A DNA stretch of 10,379 bases from Patescibacteria group bacterium. Its GTDB lineage: Bacteria; Patescibacteriota; UBA1384. Positions within the stretch are counted from its first letter, which is position 1; every line of letters begins with the position of its first letter. Below the pieces are notes generated by a model. The model was not told where the DNA came from. It saw only the letters and a program-made list of their open reading frames with translations, and ran no database searches. Both the position numbers and the translations under genes were made by a program. Shown here piece after piece: positions 1 to 5,737 of this stretch. The DNA is taken from NCBI GenBank assembly GCA_017992655.1, contig JAGOOF010000016.1, forward strand, positions 1 through 10,379. The letters run 5' to 3'.

Positions 1-489
1 AATTACGCTCACCAAGCCACGCAAATTACCGGCTAAAATATTAACAAAACCCGATATCGGCGCGTTAATAGATCCAACCAGCTTTGCCAGTATTTCTTCT
101 TTACCTGGCAATTTAGATAACTTAGCAATTGCCTCTCTATCGATAAAATTACTGTCCACCCAGGCACCAACAATAGTCGCCTTTTCATGTCCACCAGCGA
201 ACTTTTCAATGAGTTTCGCCAGCCCCACTTCATCCTCGGAAACAATAATTGCCAACGGCAACTTATCGGCCTCTGGAACAATAGTAAGACCTAGTTCCTT
301 TGCCGCTTTTCTTAAGAGAGTGTTTTTAATAACAGTCATTTTATAATCCTGCTCAAAAAGACTGTCGCGCAATTCGCTAATCTCTTCCGCGCTTAAACCC
401 TGGTAGTCCATAAGAGCTATAACTCTTTTTTTTAGATCCTCCATTAGGTGCTCTAGGATCTCTACTTTATCGCTTTTTGTTTTCGCCAT
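1..489 (-). CDS. rplJ: 50S ribosomal protein uL10 (partial, C-terminus cut by window edge)
   Basis: Reading the complement from an ATG at 489 gives 163 codons without a stop, running off the left edge. The protein begins MAKTKSDKVEILEHLMEDLK and contains features typical of uL10: a helical N-terminal segment, the phrase TVIKNTLLRKAAKE around residues 55-70, and a later PGKEEILAKLVGSINAPI stretch. uL10 forms the base of the ribosomal stalk, binding 23S rRNA and carrying bL12 dimers on its C-terminal helix. Full-length family members have roughly 165-175 residues, so only the extreme C-terminus is missing. The start is supported by an AGGAG ribosome binding site at 493-498. The gene has its own promoter and an L10-type leader, so it is probably autoregulated by uL10-bL12. 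rplL would be expected next, beyond the window, but this cannot be seen. Confidence 0.93.
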   Translation of the reverse strand, partial: MAKTKSDKVEILEHLMEDLKKRVIALMDYQGLSAEEISELRDSLFEQDYKMTVIKNTLLRKAAKELGLTIVPEADKLPLAIIVSEDEVGLAKLIEKFAGGHEKATIVGAWVDSNFIDREAIAKLSKLPGKEEILAKLVGSINAPISGFVNILAGNLRGLVSVI

Positions 490-682
490 ATTGCTCCTAT
501 TTTCTAATACTTTACAAATTAGGGCCACAAAAAAGCTCGGCTATGCCGAGCAACACTTACAACCAAGCGACAATTACGCCAGCTAGTCACAAGCACAAAA
601 ACTTTCACGCTTGCGGTCTTCTAAGTGCCTCGGCAGCAAATTAAGTTTTCGCTTAGGAAAACAGCCACTTTCTTAGGCTACG
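490..682 (-). promoter_or_regulatory. L10 leader RNA of rplJ (autoregulatory 5' UTR)
   Basis: The rplJ transcript should start near 681 and run about 190 nt before the ATG. The complement contains the hallmarks I recognise from L10 leaders: an early CCGTAGCC segment whose AGCC can pair with GGCT about 10 nt on, then CTTAATTTGCTGCCGAGGC (627-645). In this family the uL10-bL12 complex binds the leader and represses its own synthesis. The 3' part holds a terminator hairpin at 535-551 (see the separate entry). The conserved TGCCGAG (629-635) is perfectly complementary to CTCGGCA (544-550), the 5' arm of that terminator, so the two pairings are mutually exclusive. Family assignment is from recognition of conserved blocks, not from a covariance search. 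Confidence 0.85.
529..551 (-). terminator. Attenuator terminator in the rplJ leader
   Basis: On the complement a perfect 7-bp stem GCTCGGC/GCCGAGC with a 3-nt loop (535-551) is followed at once by six T (529-534), about 40 nt before the rplJ start codon. This is the form of an intrinsic terminator. Lying inside the leader, it would act as an attenuator, opposed by the upstream TGCCGAG pairing (629-635). Confidence 0.8.
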
Positions 683-687
683 GGTAT

Positions 688-716
688 ATTATGACAAAAC
701 GTCACCCCCCTGTCAA
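688..716 (-). promoter_or_regulatory. Sigma-70-type promoter for rplJ
   Basis: On the complement there is a perfect -35 TTGACA (711-716), a spacer of exactly 17 bp and a -10 CATAAT (688-693). Initiation would fall near 681, just where the recognisable L10 leader begins. The match between promoter position and leader start supports both calls. Confidence 0.85.
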
Positions 717-910
717 TGGTCTGTTACGGTCCATAACATATTGGACTTTTGTGAGCCTATAAATGTATTAATAATGTATTGCAGTGGTGGTTGTTTGCTA
801 ATGCTTTGGCTTAGGTAGCAAAAAAAATCTTGCTGAAAGCTACTTTGTTAGATAGTTGATTATATTACCGAAATATCTCTTAAGCTCTAAGACTGCTTAA
901 TCCTATTGTT
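717..910. other. Non-coding stretch between the rplJ promoter and the repeat block
   Basis: No credible gene is seen here. The segment is AT-rich and holds a 7-bp inverted repeat TTTGCTA/TAGCAAA (794-800 and 816-822) with a 15-nt loop, a small GTCCA/TGGAC hairpin (729-746) and a short direct repeat of aatgtatt (762-780). One arm of the 13-bp inverted repeat that encloses the array lies at 734-746. None of these can be given a function from sequence alone. Confidence 0.6.
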
Positions 911-1362
911 ACTGTTCGAACGCAATGAGAACTACCCGCCATACCCTTTACTGTTCGAACGCAGTGAGAACTACCTCGTAAGGATTGTCGTCGACAGTTC
1001 AGAGTTCTCGGGCAGTAGCCCTCGAACGATAAGGGGCGACGACCGTGGCATCCATTACTGTTCGAGCGAGAGCGAGAACTTTTTACTGTTCGAAGAGTAT
1101 CCGCCGTAGGCGGAACGATGAGAACTATTTACGCAAGCTCCAGCACCAGCGCCTAGTAGTTCTCGAGATGGCGCTACGCGCAATTCTCTCGAACGATAAA
1201 ATAACGGTCAGGAGCTTGCCCGTCCGGTCTCGGCGGGGTTCTCGGACAGTAACCCTCGAACGATAAGGGGCGACGACCGTGGCATCCATTACTGTTCGAG
1301 TGGAAGCGAGAACTTACACTCCATAAACTAAAAAAAGAAAGAAAAAGGGGTCCAATATGTTA
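734..1362. repeat. 13-bp inverted repeat enclosing the left repeat block
   Basis: The 13-mer TAACATATTGGAC at 734-746 recurs as its exact reverse complement GTCCAATATGTTA at 1350-1362. The two arms bracket the whole left repeat block (911-1314) with 603 bp between them. Both arms are followed on the inside by a short T-rich run in the same relative orientation (ACTTTTG on the left, ACCCCTTTTT on the right, read inward). This resembles terminal inverted repeats of a small non-autonomous element. No clear target-site duplication or transposase is seen, so this is a structural observation only. Confidence 0.55.
911..1314. repeat. REP-like palindrome array, left block (8 elements)
   Basis: Eight copies of an imperfect palindrome lie here: plus orientation at 911-934, 950-973, 1057-1080, 1085-1127 and 1291-1314, and minus orientation at 1003-1031, 1158-1195 and 1238-1261. 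In each, read in its own orientation, GTTCGA and GAGAAC flank a variable inner segment that usually folds on itself, for example GGGC-TACT-GCCC in the 1003 copy and GC-GAGA-GC in the 1057 copy. The 1085 copy has an enlarged inner segment with its own CCGCC-GTA-GGCGG hairpin (1101-1113), and the 1158 copy has a long inner stem. A 48-bp segment (1019-1066) recurs identically at 1253-1300, 234 bp away. Short open frames across this block are made of repeat sequence and are not genes. Confidence 0.85.
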
Positions 1363-1389
1363 GTGAACTTTTGCATGGTCTTGAGGGAA

Positions 1390-2073
1390 CTAATCAATTT
1401 TAACCTTGACGCTCGGGCTCATAGTTGCCGCAAGTGAGACACTTGATAAATTCTTTTTCGGAAGAACAGATAAAACAGCCTCTACATTATTAAGTAGCTT
1501 TTCATCGCTCCAAGATACCTTCCCTACCGCGATGTGTAAATTGCCGTAAGCATCAGATTTATATTCTATTAAACCGCTCGAAAGCTCGTTTTTTGCTTTT
1601 ACCGGATCGTCGGTAACAGTTCCATTTTTGGGCGAGGGCATTTTTCCTTTAGGGCCAAGAATCTTTGCCAATTTAGCGAGTTTAGGCATGTCCGCCGGTG
1701 TTGCCAATAAAATATCAAAGTCGACGATTCCTTTAGAGATTTTATTGATTACCTCATCGTTTGTAACTATAATTTTACGTTCTTTAGGCGTACCTGCCGG
1801 CAAATTAATCGTTCCTCGTAACGTGACATCGTCAGTCTTTTTTTTAGGAATAAAACGAGCATGAAGCTCAATGGTTCCATCAAACTTAGTATACGATAGT
1901 GTTTTTACTTTCTTAATTGCTTCCGTGTTCGCGTAAAACTTATGTGTTTCAATATTTGCAAGCGCGCTTAGGTACTTTTTCCCTCGCGTTGGTGCACTTT
2001 TCTCACTAGTTGCTTTTGGCTTTTGTTGCTTACTACTTTTCACTTTTTTTTCCGCTAATTGCTCTTCTTTCAT
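1390..2073 (-). CDS. rplA: 50S ribosomal protein uL1, with shortened domain II
   Basis: This 227-residue protein matches uL1, which binds 23S rRNA at the mobile L1 stalk and helps release deacylated tRNA. Recognisable parts are RGKKYLSAL (30-38), the TKFDGTIELHARF strand (62-74), LRGTINLPAG (85-94) and the signature LGPKGKMPSPKNGTV (139-153), ending TMSPSVKVKID. Two oddities stand out. The first 30 or so residues are a lysine-rich, low-complexity extension before the usual start region. Domain II, between LRGT and LGPK, is about 19 residues shorter than I recall for Thermus L1, losing the segment after its second strand (IIVTNDEV here). The start ATG has an AAGGA site 8 nt upstream. It lies 42 nt behind pth, probably in the same transcript. 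rplK is not adjacent. Confidence 0.93.
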   Translation of the reverse strand: MKEEQLAEKKVKSSKQQKPKATSEKSAPTRGKKYLSALANIETHKFYANTEAIKKVKTLSYTKFDGTIELHARFIPKKKTDDVTLRGTINLPAGTPKERKIIVTNDEVINKISKGIVDFDILLATPADMPKLAKLAKILGPKGKMPSPKNGTVTDDPVKAKNELSSGLIEYKSDAYGNLHIAVGKVSWSDEKLLNNVEAVLSVLPKKNLSSVSLAATMSPSVKVKID

Positions 2074-2115
2074 ATAGTGTCCTTTCGTGGTCCAGCCGTA
2101 ATATAATACGTCCCA

Positions 2116-2679
2116 CTAATTAATATTTAAATTTACTGTTTCGTGGCTATACCCACCGTTTAAGTATTTTATTAGATTCTGCGTTACTTTGTCAACAATA
2201 TCGTCAAAAACGGCCATTTCTTTTCCTTCTATGGGCATTAAAACATAATCTTCGGCACTCTTATCAATATTTTTGCCCACTCCTACTCTTAGGCGATAAA
2301 AACTCTGCCCTATCGCGCCTATCACAGAACGAAGCCCCTTGTGTCCTCCATCGCTTCCATCAAAACGAAATCTAATAACTCCGGGGTCTAAATTTATATC
2401 GTCCGCCACCATTATGATCTCTTCAGGCTTTAATCTCTTGCTTCTGACAATTTTCATAACCGCTTCGCCTGAAGCATTCATATATGTTTGTGGCTTAACA
2501 AGAATAAACTTTTGTCCTTCTATCTCAATCTCGCCAAGTTGCGCCTCGCTCCCCTTATCTTCACGCCATTTTCCGCCAAAACGCTCTACAAGTGCGTCTA
2601 CTACCATAAATCCGATGTTATGGCGTGTGCGCATATATTTTCGTCCCGGATTACCTAATCCGATAATTGCCTTGATCAT
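2116..2679 (-). CDS. pth: Peptidyl-tRNA hydrolase
   Basis: Pth cleaves peptidyl-tRNAs dropped from ribosomes and recycles the tRNA. The 187-residue product has usual bacterial Pth length and starts MIKAIIGLGNPG. In E. coli numbering, which fits without gaps here, the active-site residues Asn10, His20 (RHNIGF), Asn68 (YMNASG) and Asp93 (VADDINL) are all present. The substrate-binding Asn114 of the common GGHNGL motif is Lys in this protein (GGHKGL). I chose the ATG at 2679 because the protein then begins at the conserved N-terminus; a longer in-frame start upstream at 2712 would add 11 residues not typical of the family and overlap the previous gene. The ybaB stop lies one base before this ATG, which suggests translational coupling. 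Confidence 0.95.
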   Translation of the reverse strand: MIKAIIGLGNPGRKYMRTRHNIGFMVVDALVERFGGKWREDKGSEAQLGEIEIEGQKFILVKPQTYMNASGEAVMKIVRSKRLKPEEIIMVADDINLDPGVIRFRFDGSDGGHKGLRSVIGAIGQSFYRLRVGVGKNIDKSAEDYVLMPIEGKEMAVFDDIVDKVTQNLIKYLNGGYSHETVNLNIN

Positions 2680-2680
2680 T

Positions 2681-2986
2681 TTACATCCCAGGGAGGTTAA
2701 CTCCCATATCACCCATCAGTTTTTTTGTTTTTTCCGCAGCATAAGCTTGCGCGCGGCTAATTGCCTCGCCAGTTACTTTAACAATTTCTTTTTCCAGCTC
2801 TTCTTTCTTGTCGGCGCTTAGCCATTCTGGATTAATTTTAATGCTTTTAATATGTTGATCGCCGGAAAAAATAACTGTTATAGCACCGCTGGTGCTACTC
2901 GCTTCAATTTCTGCCGACTTCAGTTCTTTTTGTACAGCCCGCGCTTCTTTTTGTAAACGGTATAAATCTTTCGCCTTGTCAAACAT
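2681..2986 (-). CDS. ybaB: YbaB/EbfC family nucleoid-associated protein
   Basis: The 101-residue product begins MFDKAKDLYRLQKEARAVQK and has the YbaB/EbfC layout: a charged N-terminal helix, a central beta region (GAITVIFSGDQHIKSIKINPEWL) and a C-terminal helix rich in Lys, Glu and Ala, ending in a GVNLPGM tail. Family members are small dimeric DNA-binding proteins associated with the nucleoid. The gene is commonly next to recR in bacteria, but here recR is about 3 kb away in the other gene group. The ATG at 2986 has an AAGGA site 7 nt upstream and gives the normal family length. It sits 19 nt behind prfB and one base ahead of pth, so these genes very likely share one mRNA. Confidence 0.92.
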   Translation of the reverse strand: MFDKAKDLYRLQKEARAVQKELKSAEIEASSTSGAITVIFSGDQHIKSIKINPEWLSADKKEELEKEIVKVTGEAISRAQAYAAEKTKKLMGDMGVNLPGM

Positions 2987-3005
2987 TTTTTTCCTTTCTT
3001 GTTGA

Positions 3006-3983
3006 TTAAGTTGCTTCTTGTTGAAGGTAAGCATCAATAAACACACTAATGTCACCATTTAATACCGCATTAGGGTTAGATGAAGTGTAGCCAGTACGGT
3101 GGTCCTTAACTTGTTGATAAGGTTGCAATACGTAACTTCTAATCTGACTCCCCCACTCCACAGGAAGATGTTGCCCCCGGAGACGAGCAGTTTCATCTTT
3201 TTGTTTAGCCTCTTCTAAGGATTGAAGACGTGAGGCAAGAATTTTCATGGCCACAGCTTTGTTTTGCAGTTGTGAACGTTCGTTTTGCACACTCACCACA
3301 ATTCCCGTTGGCAAGTGAGTTAAACGAACCGCTGAATCAGTGGTGTTCACTCCCTGCCCACCGTGCCCGCTGGCTTTGAAAACGTCAACCCTGATATCTT
3401 TTTCGTTTAGTGTATGCAGTGCTTCATCTAACTCTGGGATAACGTCAACAAGAGCAAATGAAGTGTGGCGCGCTTTGTCTGCGTCAAATGGAGAGATTCT
3501 TACTAACCGATGTACTCCACTTTCGGACTTTAGATAACCAAAAGCATTTATTCCTTTTACTTCCATAGTTGCGGACTTAATGCCCGCCTCTTCTCCAGAA
3601 GATTGATCGAGAATCTCATAAGACCATCCCTTTCCTTGTGCGAAGCGCATATACATTCTTAAAAGCATTTGCGCCCAATCTTGCGCTTCCGTTCCTCCTG
3701 CCCCCGCGTGCAAAGAAAGAATTGCGTTTTTATTATCGTATTTGCCCGCTAAAAGACTTTCTTTTTCGAGCGCTAAAAGTTGCTCATGGCTTTCTGCTTG
3801 TTCAAAACGCTTAAGTATATCGTTTAAATATGATAACTCTTGTGTGGCTACTGTTGCTTTTTCTCTGTTATCCCAAAAATTGGGCTGTGACATTTCTTTT
3901 TCAATCTGCGCAACCCTCGTTTTTTTCTCCTCTATCTTCAAAATAGAGAAAAGCTTTGCTTTAAGCCCGTTAGTACTTTCCAT
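3006..3983 (-). CDS. prfB: Peptide chain release factor 2, without programmed frameshift
   Basis: RF2 recognises UGA and UAA stop codons and triggers peptide release. The 325-residue protein carries the RF2 codon-recognition tripeptide SPF (164-166, in VRISPFDAD) and the catalytic GGQ (208-210, in SGHGGQGVN). The domain around LHAGAGGTEAQDWAQM (91-106) is typical. It is shorter at the N-terminus than E. coli RF2 (365 residues). In most bacteria prfB is read through an in-frame UGA by +1 frameshifting near codon 25; here one continuous frame covers that region (residues about 14-17, ILKI), so that autoregulation is absent. No Shine-Dalgarno sequence precedes the ATG at 3983; a promoter places initiation at or next to it, suggesting a leaderless mRNA. 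First gene of the prfB-ybaB-pth-rplA group. Confidence 0.95.
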   Translation of the reverse strand: MESTNGLKAKLFSILKIEEKKTRVAQIEKEMSQPNFWDNREKATVATQELSYLNDILKRFEQAESHEQLLALEKESLLAGKYDNKNAILSLHAGAGGTEAQDWAQMLLRMYMRFAQGKGWSYEILDQSSGEEAGIKSATMEVKGINAFGYLKSESGVHRLVRISPFDADKARHTSFALVDVIPELDEALHTLNEKDIRVDVFKASGHGGQGVNTTDSAVRLTHLPTGIVVSVQNERSQLQNKAVAMKILASRLQSLEEAKQKDETARLRGQHLPVEWGSQIRSYVLQPYQQVKDHRTGYTSSNPNAVLNGDISVFIDAYLQQEAT

Positions 3984-3989
3984 AATCTA

Positions 3990-4018
3990 ATATTATCAAT
4001 TCGTACTAGTTATAACAA
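3990..4018 (-). promoter_or_regulatory. Promoter for a leaderless prfB mRNA
   Basis: On the complement, -35 TTGTTA (4013-4018) is followed by a 17-bp spacer and -10 TAATAT (3990-3995). Only six bases separate the -10 from the prfB ATG at 3983, so initiation would occur at about the A of the start codon. The lack of a ribosome binding site before the gene fits this reading. Confidence 0.65.
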
Positions 4019-4026
4019 TAAGATAT

Positions 4027-4044
4027 AAAAAAATAGGCAGAGAT
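4027..4044 (-). terminator. Terminator end of the candidate RNA
   Basis: The 3' arm of the long stem (4034-4044) is followed directly by seven T on the complement (4027-4033). It would end the small RNA and could also stop read-through from cysS before prfB. Confidence 0.65.
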
Positions 4045-4136
4045 ATGGCCGGAGAGAGGGATGAGATAGCGTCCCGAATAAAATTTAATGGGAACCTCAC
4101 CAAGACACCCTCCAGCCAAATCTCTACCTACTTAAG
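4027..4136 (-). ncRNA. Candidate free-standing structured RNA, family not recognised
   Basis: Between cysS and prfB the complement has a complete small-RNA unit: a consensus promoter, about 100 nt of strongly self-complementary sequence and a seven-T run. The lower stem pairs TAGGTAGAGAT (4120-4130) with ATCTCTGCCTA (4034-4044), 11 bp including one G-U. After a U-U mismatch, TGGCTGGAG pairs with CTCCGGCCA (9 bp). An asymmetric internal loop follows, then GGTGAG/CTCATC (6 bp), a 5-nt bulge on the 3' side and an apical GTTCCC/GGGAC stem with an A/T-rich loop. I do not see the SRP RNA GGAAGGAAGCAG motif. It is much shorter than typical 6S RNA and lacks tRNA or tmRNA features. It could instead be an attenuator for prfB, but prfB has a separate promoter after the T-run. 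Confidence 0.7.
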
Positions 4137-4141
4137 GGTTA

Positions 4142-4170
4142 ATAATAACACACATAGGTGCGTCTGTCAA
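4142..4170 (-). promoter_or_regulatory. Consensus promoter overlapping the cysS stop codon
   Basis: On the complement there is a perfect -35 TTGACA (4165-4170), a 17-bp spacer and a -10 TATTAT (4142-4147, five of six consensus bases). Initiation would fall near 4135, a few bases before the long stem of the candidate RNA. The -35 hexamer includes the TGA stop codon of cysS (4167-4169), so the RNA unit is packed directly against the gene. Confidence 0.85.
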
Positions 4171-5504
4171 GCTTTTGGCAGAGCAATAGAGCCAAAACTG
4201 GTATTTTCTGCAATATAGCCCTTTTGCATGAGCTCTTTTCTTATTTCGTCAGAGCGGTTGTAGTCGCCACTGGAGCGCGCGCTATCCATGTCTTTAAGCA
4301 TTTTATTTATTTCTGGCGGCACTGCAACAGCGATGTTTAGGCCAAGCACTGCGTCTACTTTTTCTAAAAACTTCATGGCCCACTCCCCAAGATTCTCTTC
4401 GTTGCCCACCACTTTTTGCACGACCGTGAGTGCTTCTGGCATATTGAGGTCGTTAGATAGCGCACTTAAAAATTCTTGGAAATGCTTTTCTCCTGCTTGG
4501 GTATTGGGAGAATGGCTTTTTTGTACCGATAAAGCGGATAAAGTGTAAAAGCGCCGTAAATTACTTAAAAGTGTCGCGCTTCCCTTGAGGGATTGCCATG
4601 AAAAATCTAACTTCGAACGATAATGCGCCTTCATAAGCTCGAGACGCAAGGCGAGAGCGCTAAATCCCCGCTTCTCGACTTCTTGGAGGGTGTAAAAATT
4701 GTTTTTTGATTTAGCCATTTTCTCGCCGTTCACAAGAAGATGCTCATTATGGAGCCAATAACGGGCGAGCTCTTTACCTGTCGCCGCTTTTGTTTGCGCA
4801 ATTTCGTTTTGATGATGAGGAAAAATAAGGTCCACCCCTCCGGTGTGAATATCAAAAGGCTGGCCAAGATAACGTGTGCTCATGGCAGAGCACTCAATGT
4901 GCCACCCAGGCCTCCCCTGTGGATAGCGTTTATCTAACTTCCACAGCACAAAATCACGAACATTTTCTTTGTCGTAGTTGTCATTTTTAATCCGTTCCTT
5001 GCTTGTCGATGAATCCGGAGAAACCTCGGCAAAGCGCCCATAATCTTTGAACTTAGAAATATCAAAATACACACCATCACTTGCTTCGTAGGCATATCCT
5101 TTTTCCAACAGATTATTAACAAGCGCGCGCATTTCCTGAAAATGTTCAGTCGCCTTAATAAATTTAATATCGGCAACTGATACATTAAGTGCTTTAAGAT
5201 CGCCAACAAATATTTTCGTGTATTTTCCAGTAATTTCTGCCAACGTTTTTCCCTCGTCGCTTGCCCGTTGCAATGTTTTGTCATCAATATCTGTGATATT
5301 CATGACCCACTTTACCTCGTAACCTTTTGCTCTTAAGAAACGATAAAGAAGATCAACGAAAACATAGGCACGTAAATTGCCGATATGAGCACGGTCGTAA
5401 ACCGTTGGGCCACAGGAATAAATTCCCGCCACCCCCGGCTTAACCGGCTTGAATTCCTCTACCGCACGCGAGGCGGTGTTAAAAAAGTTAATAGTCTTCG
5501 ACAA
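4167..5504 (-). CDS. cysS: Cysteinyl-tRNA synthetase
   Basis: CysRS charges tRNA-Cys with cysteine. The 445-residue class I synthetase shows YSCGPTVYD with HIGN at 40-43, and KMAKS at 262-266, a mild variant of KMSKS. Zinc ligands matching E. coli Cys28, Cys209, His234 and Glu238 are present as Cys31, Cys205 (WHIECSAMS), His230 and Glu234 (FPHHQNEIAQ). The C-terminal anticodon-binding part is helical and somewhat shorter than usual. The start codon is TTG at 5504: the protein then begins SKTINFFNTASR, the expected N-terminus, and a GGAGG lies only a few bases upstream. The start lies inside the last codons of the zinc-ribbon gene (17-bp overlap), which suggests translational coupling. It ends in TGA, so UGA is a stop in this organism. 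Confidence 0.95.
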   Translation of the reverse strand: MSKTINFFNTASRAVEEFKPVKPGVAGIYSCGPTVYDRAHIGNLRAYVFVDLLYRFLRAKGYEVKWVMNITDIDDKTLQRASDEGKTLAEITGKYTKIFVGDLKALNVSVADIKFIKATEHFQEMRALVNNLLEKGYAYEASDGVYFDISKFKDYGRFAEVSPDSSTSKERIKNDNYDKENVRDFVLWKLDKRYPQGRPGWHIECSAMSTRYLGQPFDIHTGGVDLIFPHHQNEIAQTKAATGKELARYWLHNEHLLVNGEKMAKSKNNFYTLQEVEKRGFSALALRLELMKAHYRSKLDFSWQSLKGSATLLSNLRRFYTLSALSVQKSHSPNTQAGEKHFQEFLSALSNDLNMPEALTVVQKVVGNEENLGEWAMKFLEKVDAVLGLNIAVAVPPEINKMLKDMDSARSSGDYNRSDEIRKELMQKGYIAENTSFGSIALPKA

Positions 5505-5694
5505 AATCCTCCGCCCCCTTCAAGCTTGTTTCAGCGTTGCTATATAATCCACCGAGCAAATCATCGTCCACATAATCGCCGTTTTCACGGCTCACCCCCA
5601 CTAAACTTTCCAGCATACTGCCACACTGCGGACATTTACCAGGTTCTTTTTGCGCATAATTGCCACAGGTCGGGCAGAAATAATCGTCTTCCAC
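5488..5694 (-). CDS. Small zinc-ribbon protein of unknown function
   Basis: This 68-residue protein opens with two CxxC knuckles (Cys7, Cys10, Cys21, Cys24: CPTC and CPQC with glycine after each), a rubredoxin-like zinc ribbon. The rest is acidic, with a DYVDDDLLGG stretch and a GAEDFVEDY end, and has no catalytic motif that I recognise. The start is GTG at 5694 with a good GGAGG six bases upstream. It lies between recR and cysS and overlaps the cysS start by 17 bp, so it is very probably translated together with cysS. The function is unknown; a role as a small nucleic-acid- or protein-binding adaptor is only a guess from the fold. Confidence 0.8.
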   Translation of the reverse strand: MEDDYFCPTCGNYAQKEPGKCPQCGSMLESLVGVSRENGDYVDDDLLGGLYSNAETSLKGAEDFVEDY

Positions 5695-5737
5695 TTATCC
5701 CCTCCGTTTTTATTTTTGTTTTTTTACTTTTAGCACC

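Noticed and set aside
911..1314. Short open frames across the left repeat block (906-1109 and 1045-1266, plus strand)
   Set aside because: They are built almost entirely of the palindromic repeats, overlap each other in different frames and have no ribosome binding site or recognisable protein.
911..1314. tRNA genes, from the recurring GTTCGA motif resembling a T-loop
   Set aside because: The copies have no acceptor, D or anticodon arms and the motif sits in a 24-nt palindrome.
911..1314. LexA/SOS boxes
   Set aside because: Gram-positive-type boxes read GAAC-N4-GTTC; here the order is GTTC...GAAC with variable spacing, in many tandem copies far from repair-gene promoters.
2339..2821. Long plus-strand open frames opposite pth, cysS, recR and topA
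   Set aside because: They are antisense shadows of well-supported minus-strand genes and show no family features.
3900..3983. Programmed frameshift in prfB
   Set aside because: The reading frame is continuous from the ATG through the region homologous to the usual UGA site, with no in-frame stop.
4027..4136. SRP RNA (4.5S) or 6S RNA
   Set aside because: The conserved GGAAGGAAGCAG apical motif of SRP RNA is absent, and at about 110 nt with a small internal loop it is too short for standard 6S RNA. A divergent 6S-like RNA cannot be fully excluded.
4167..5504. Recoded UGA (as in Absconditabacteria and Gracilibacteria)
   Set aside because: cysS and recR both end in TGA at the right family length, and RF2, which reads UGA, is encoded here.
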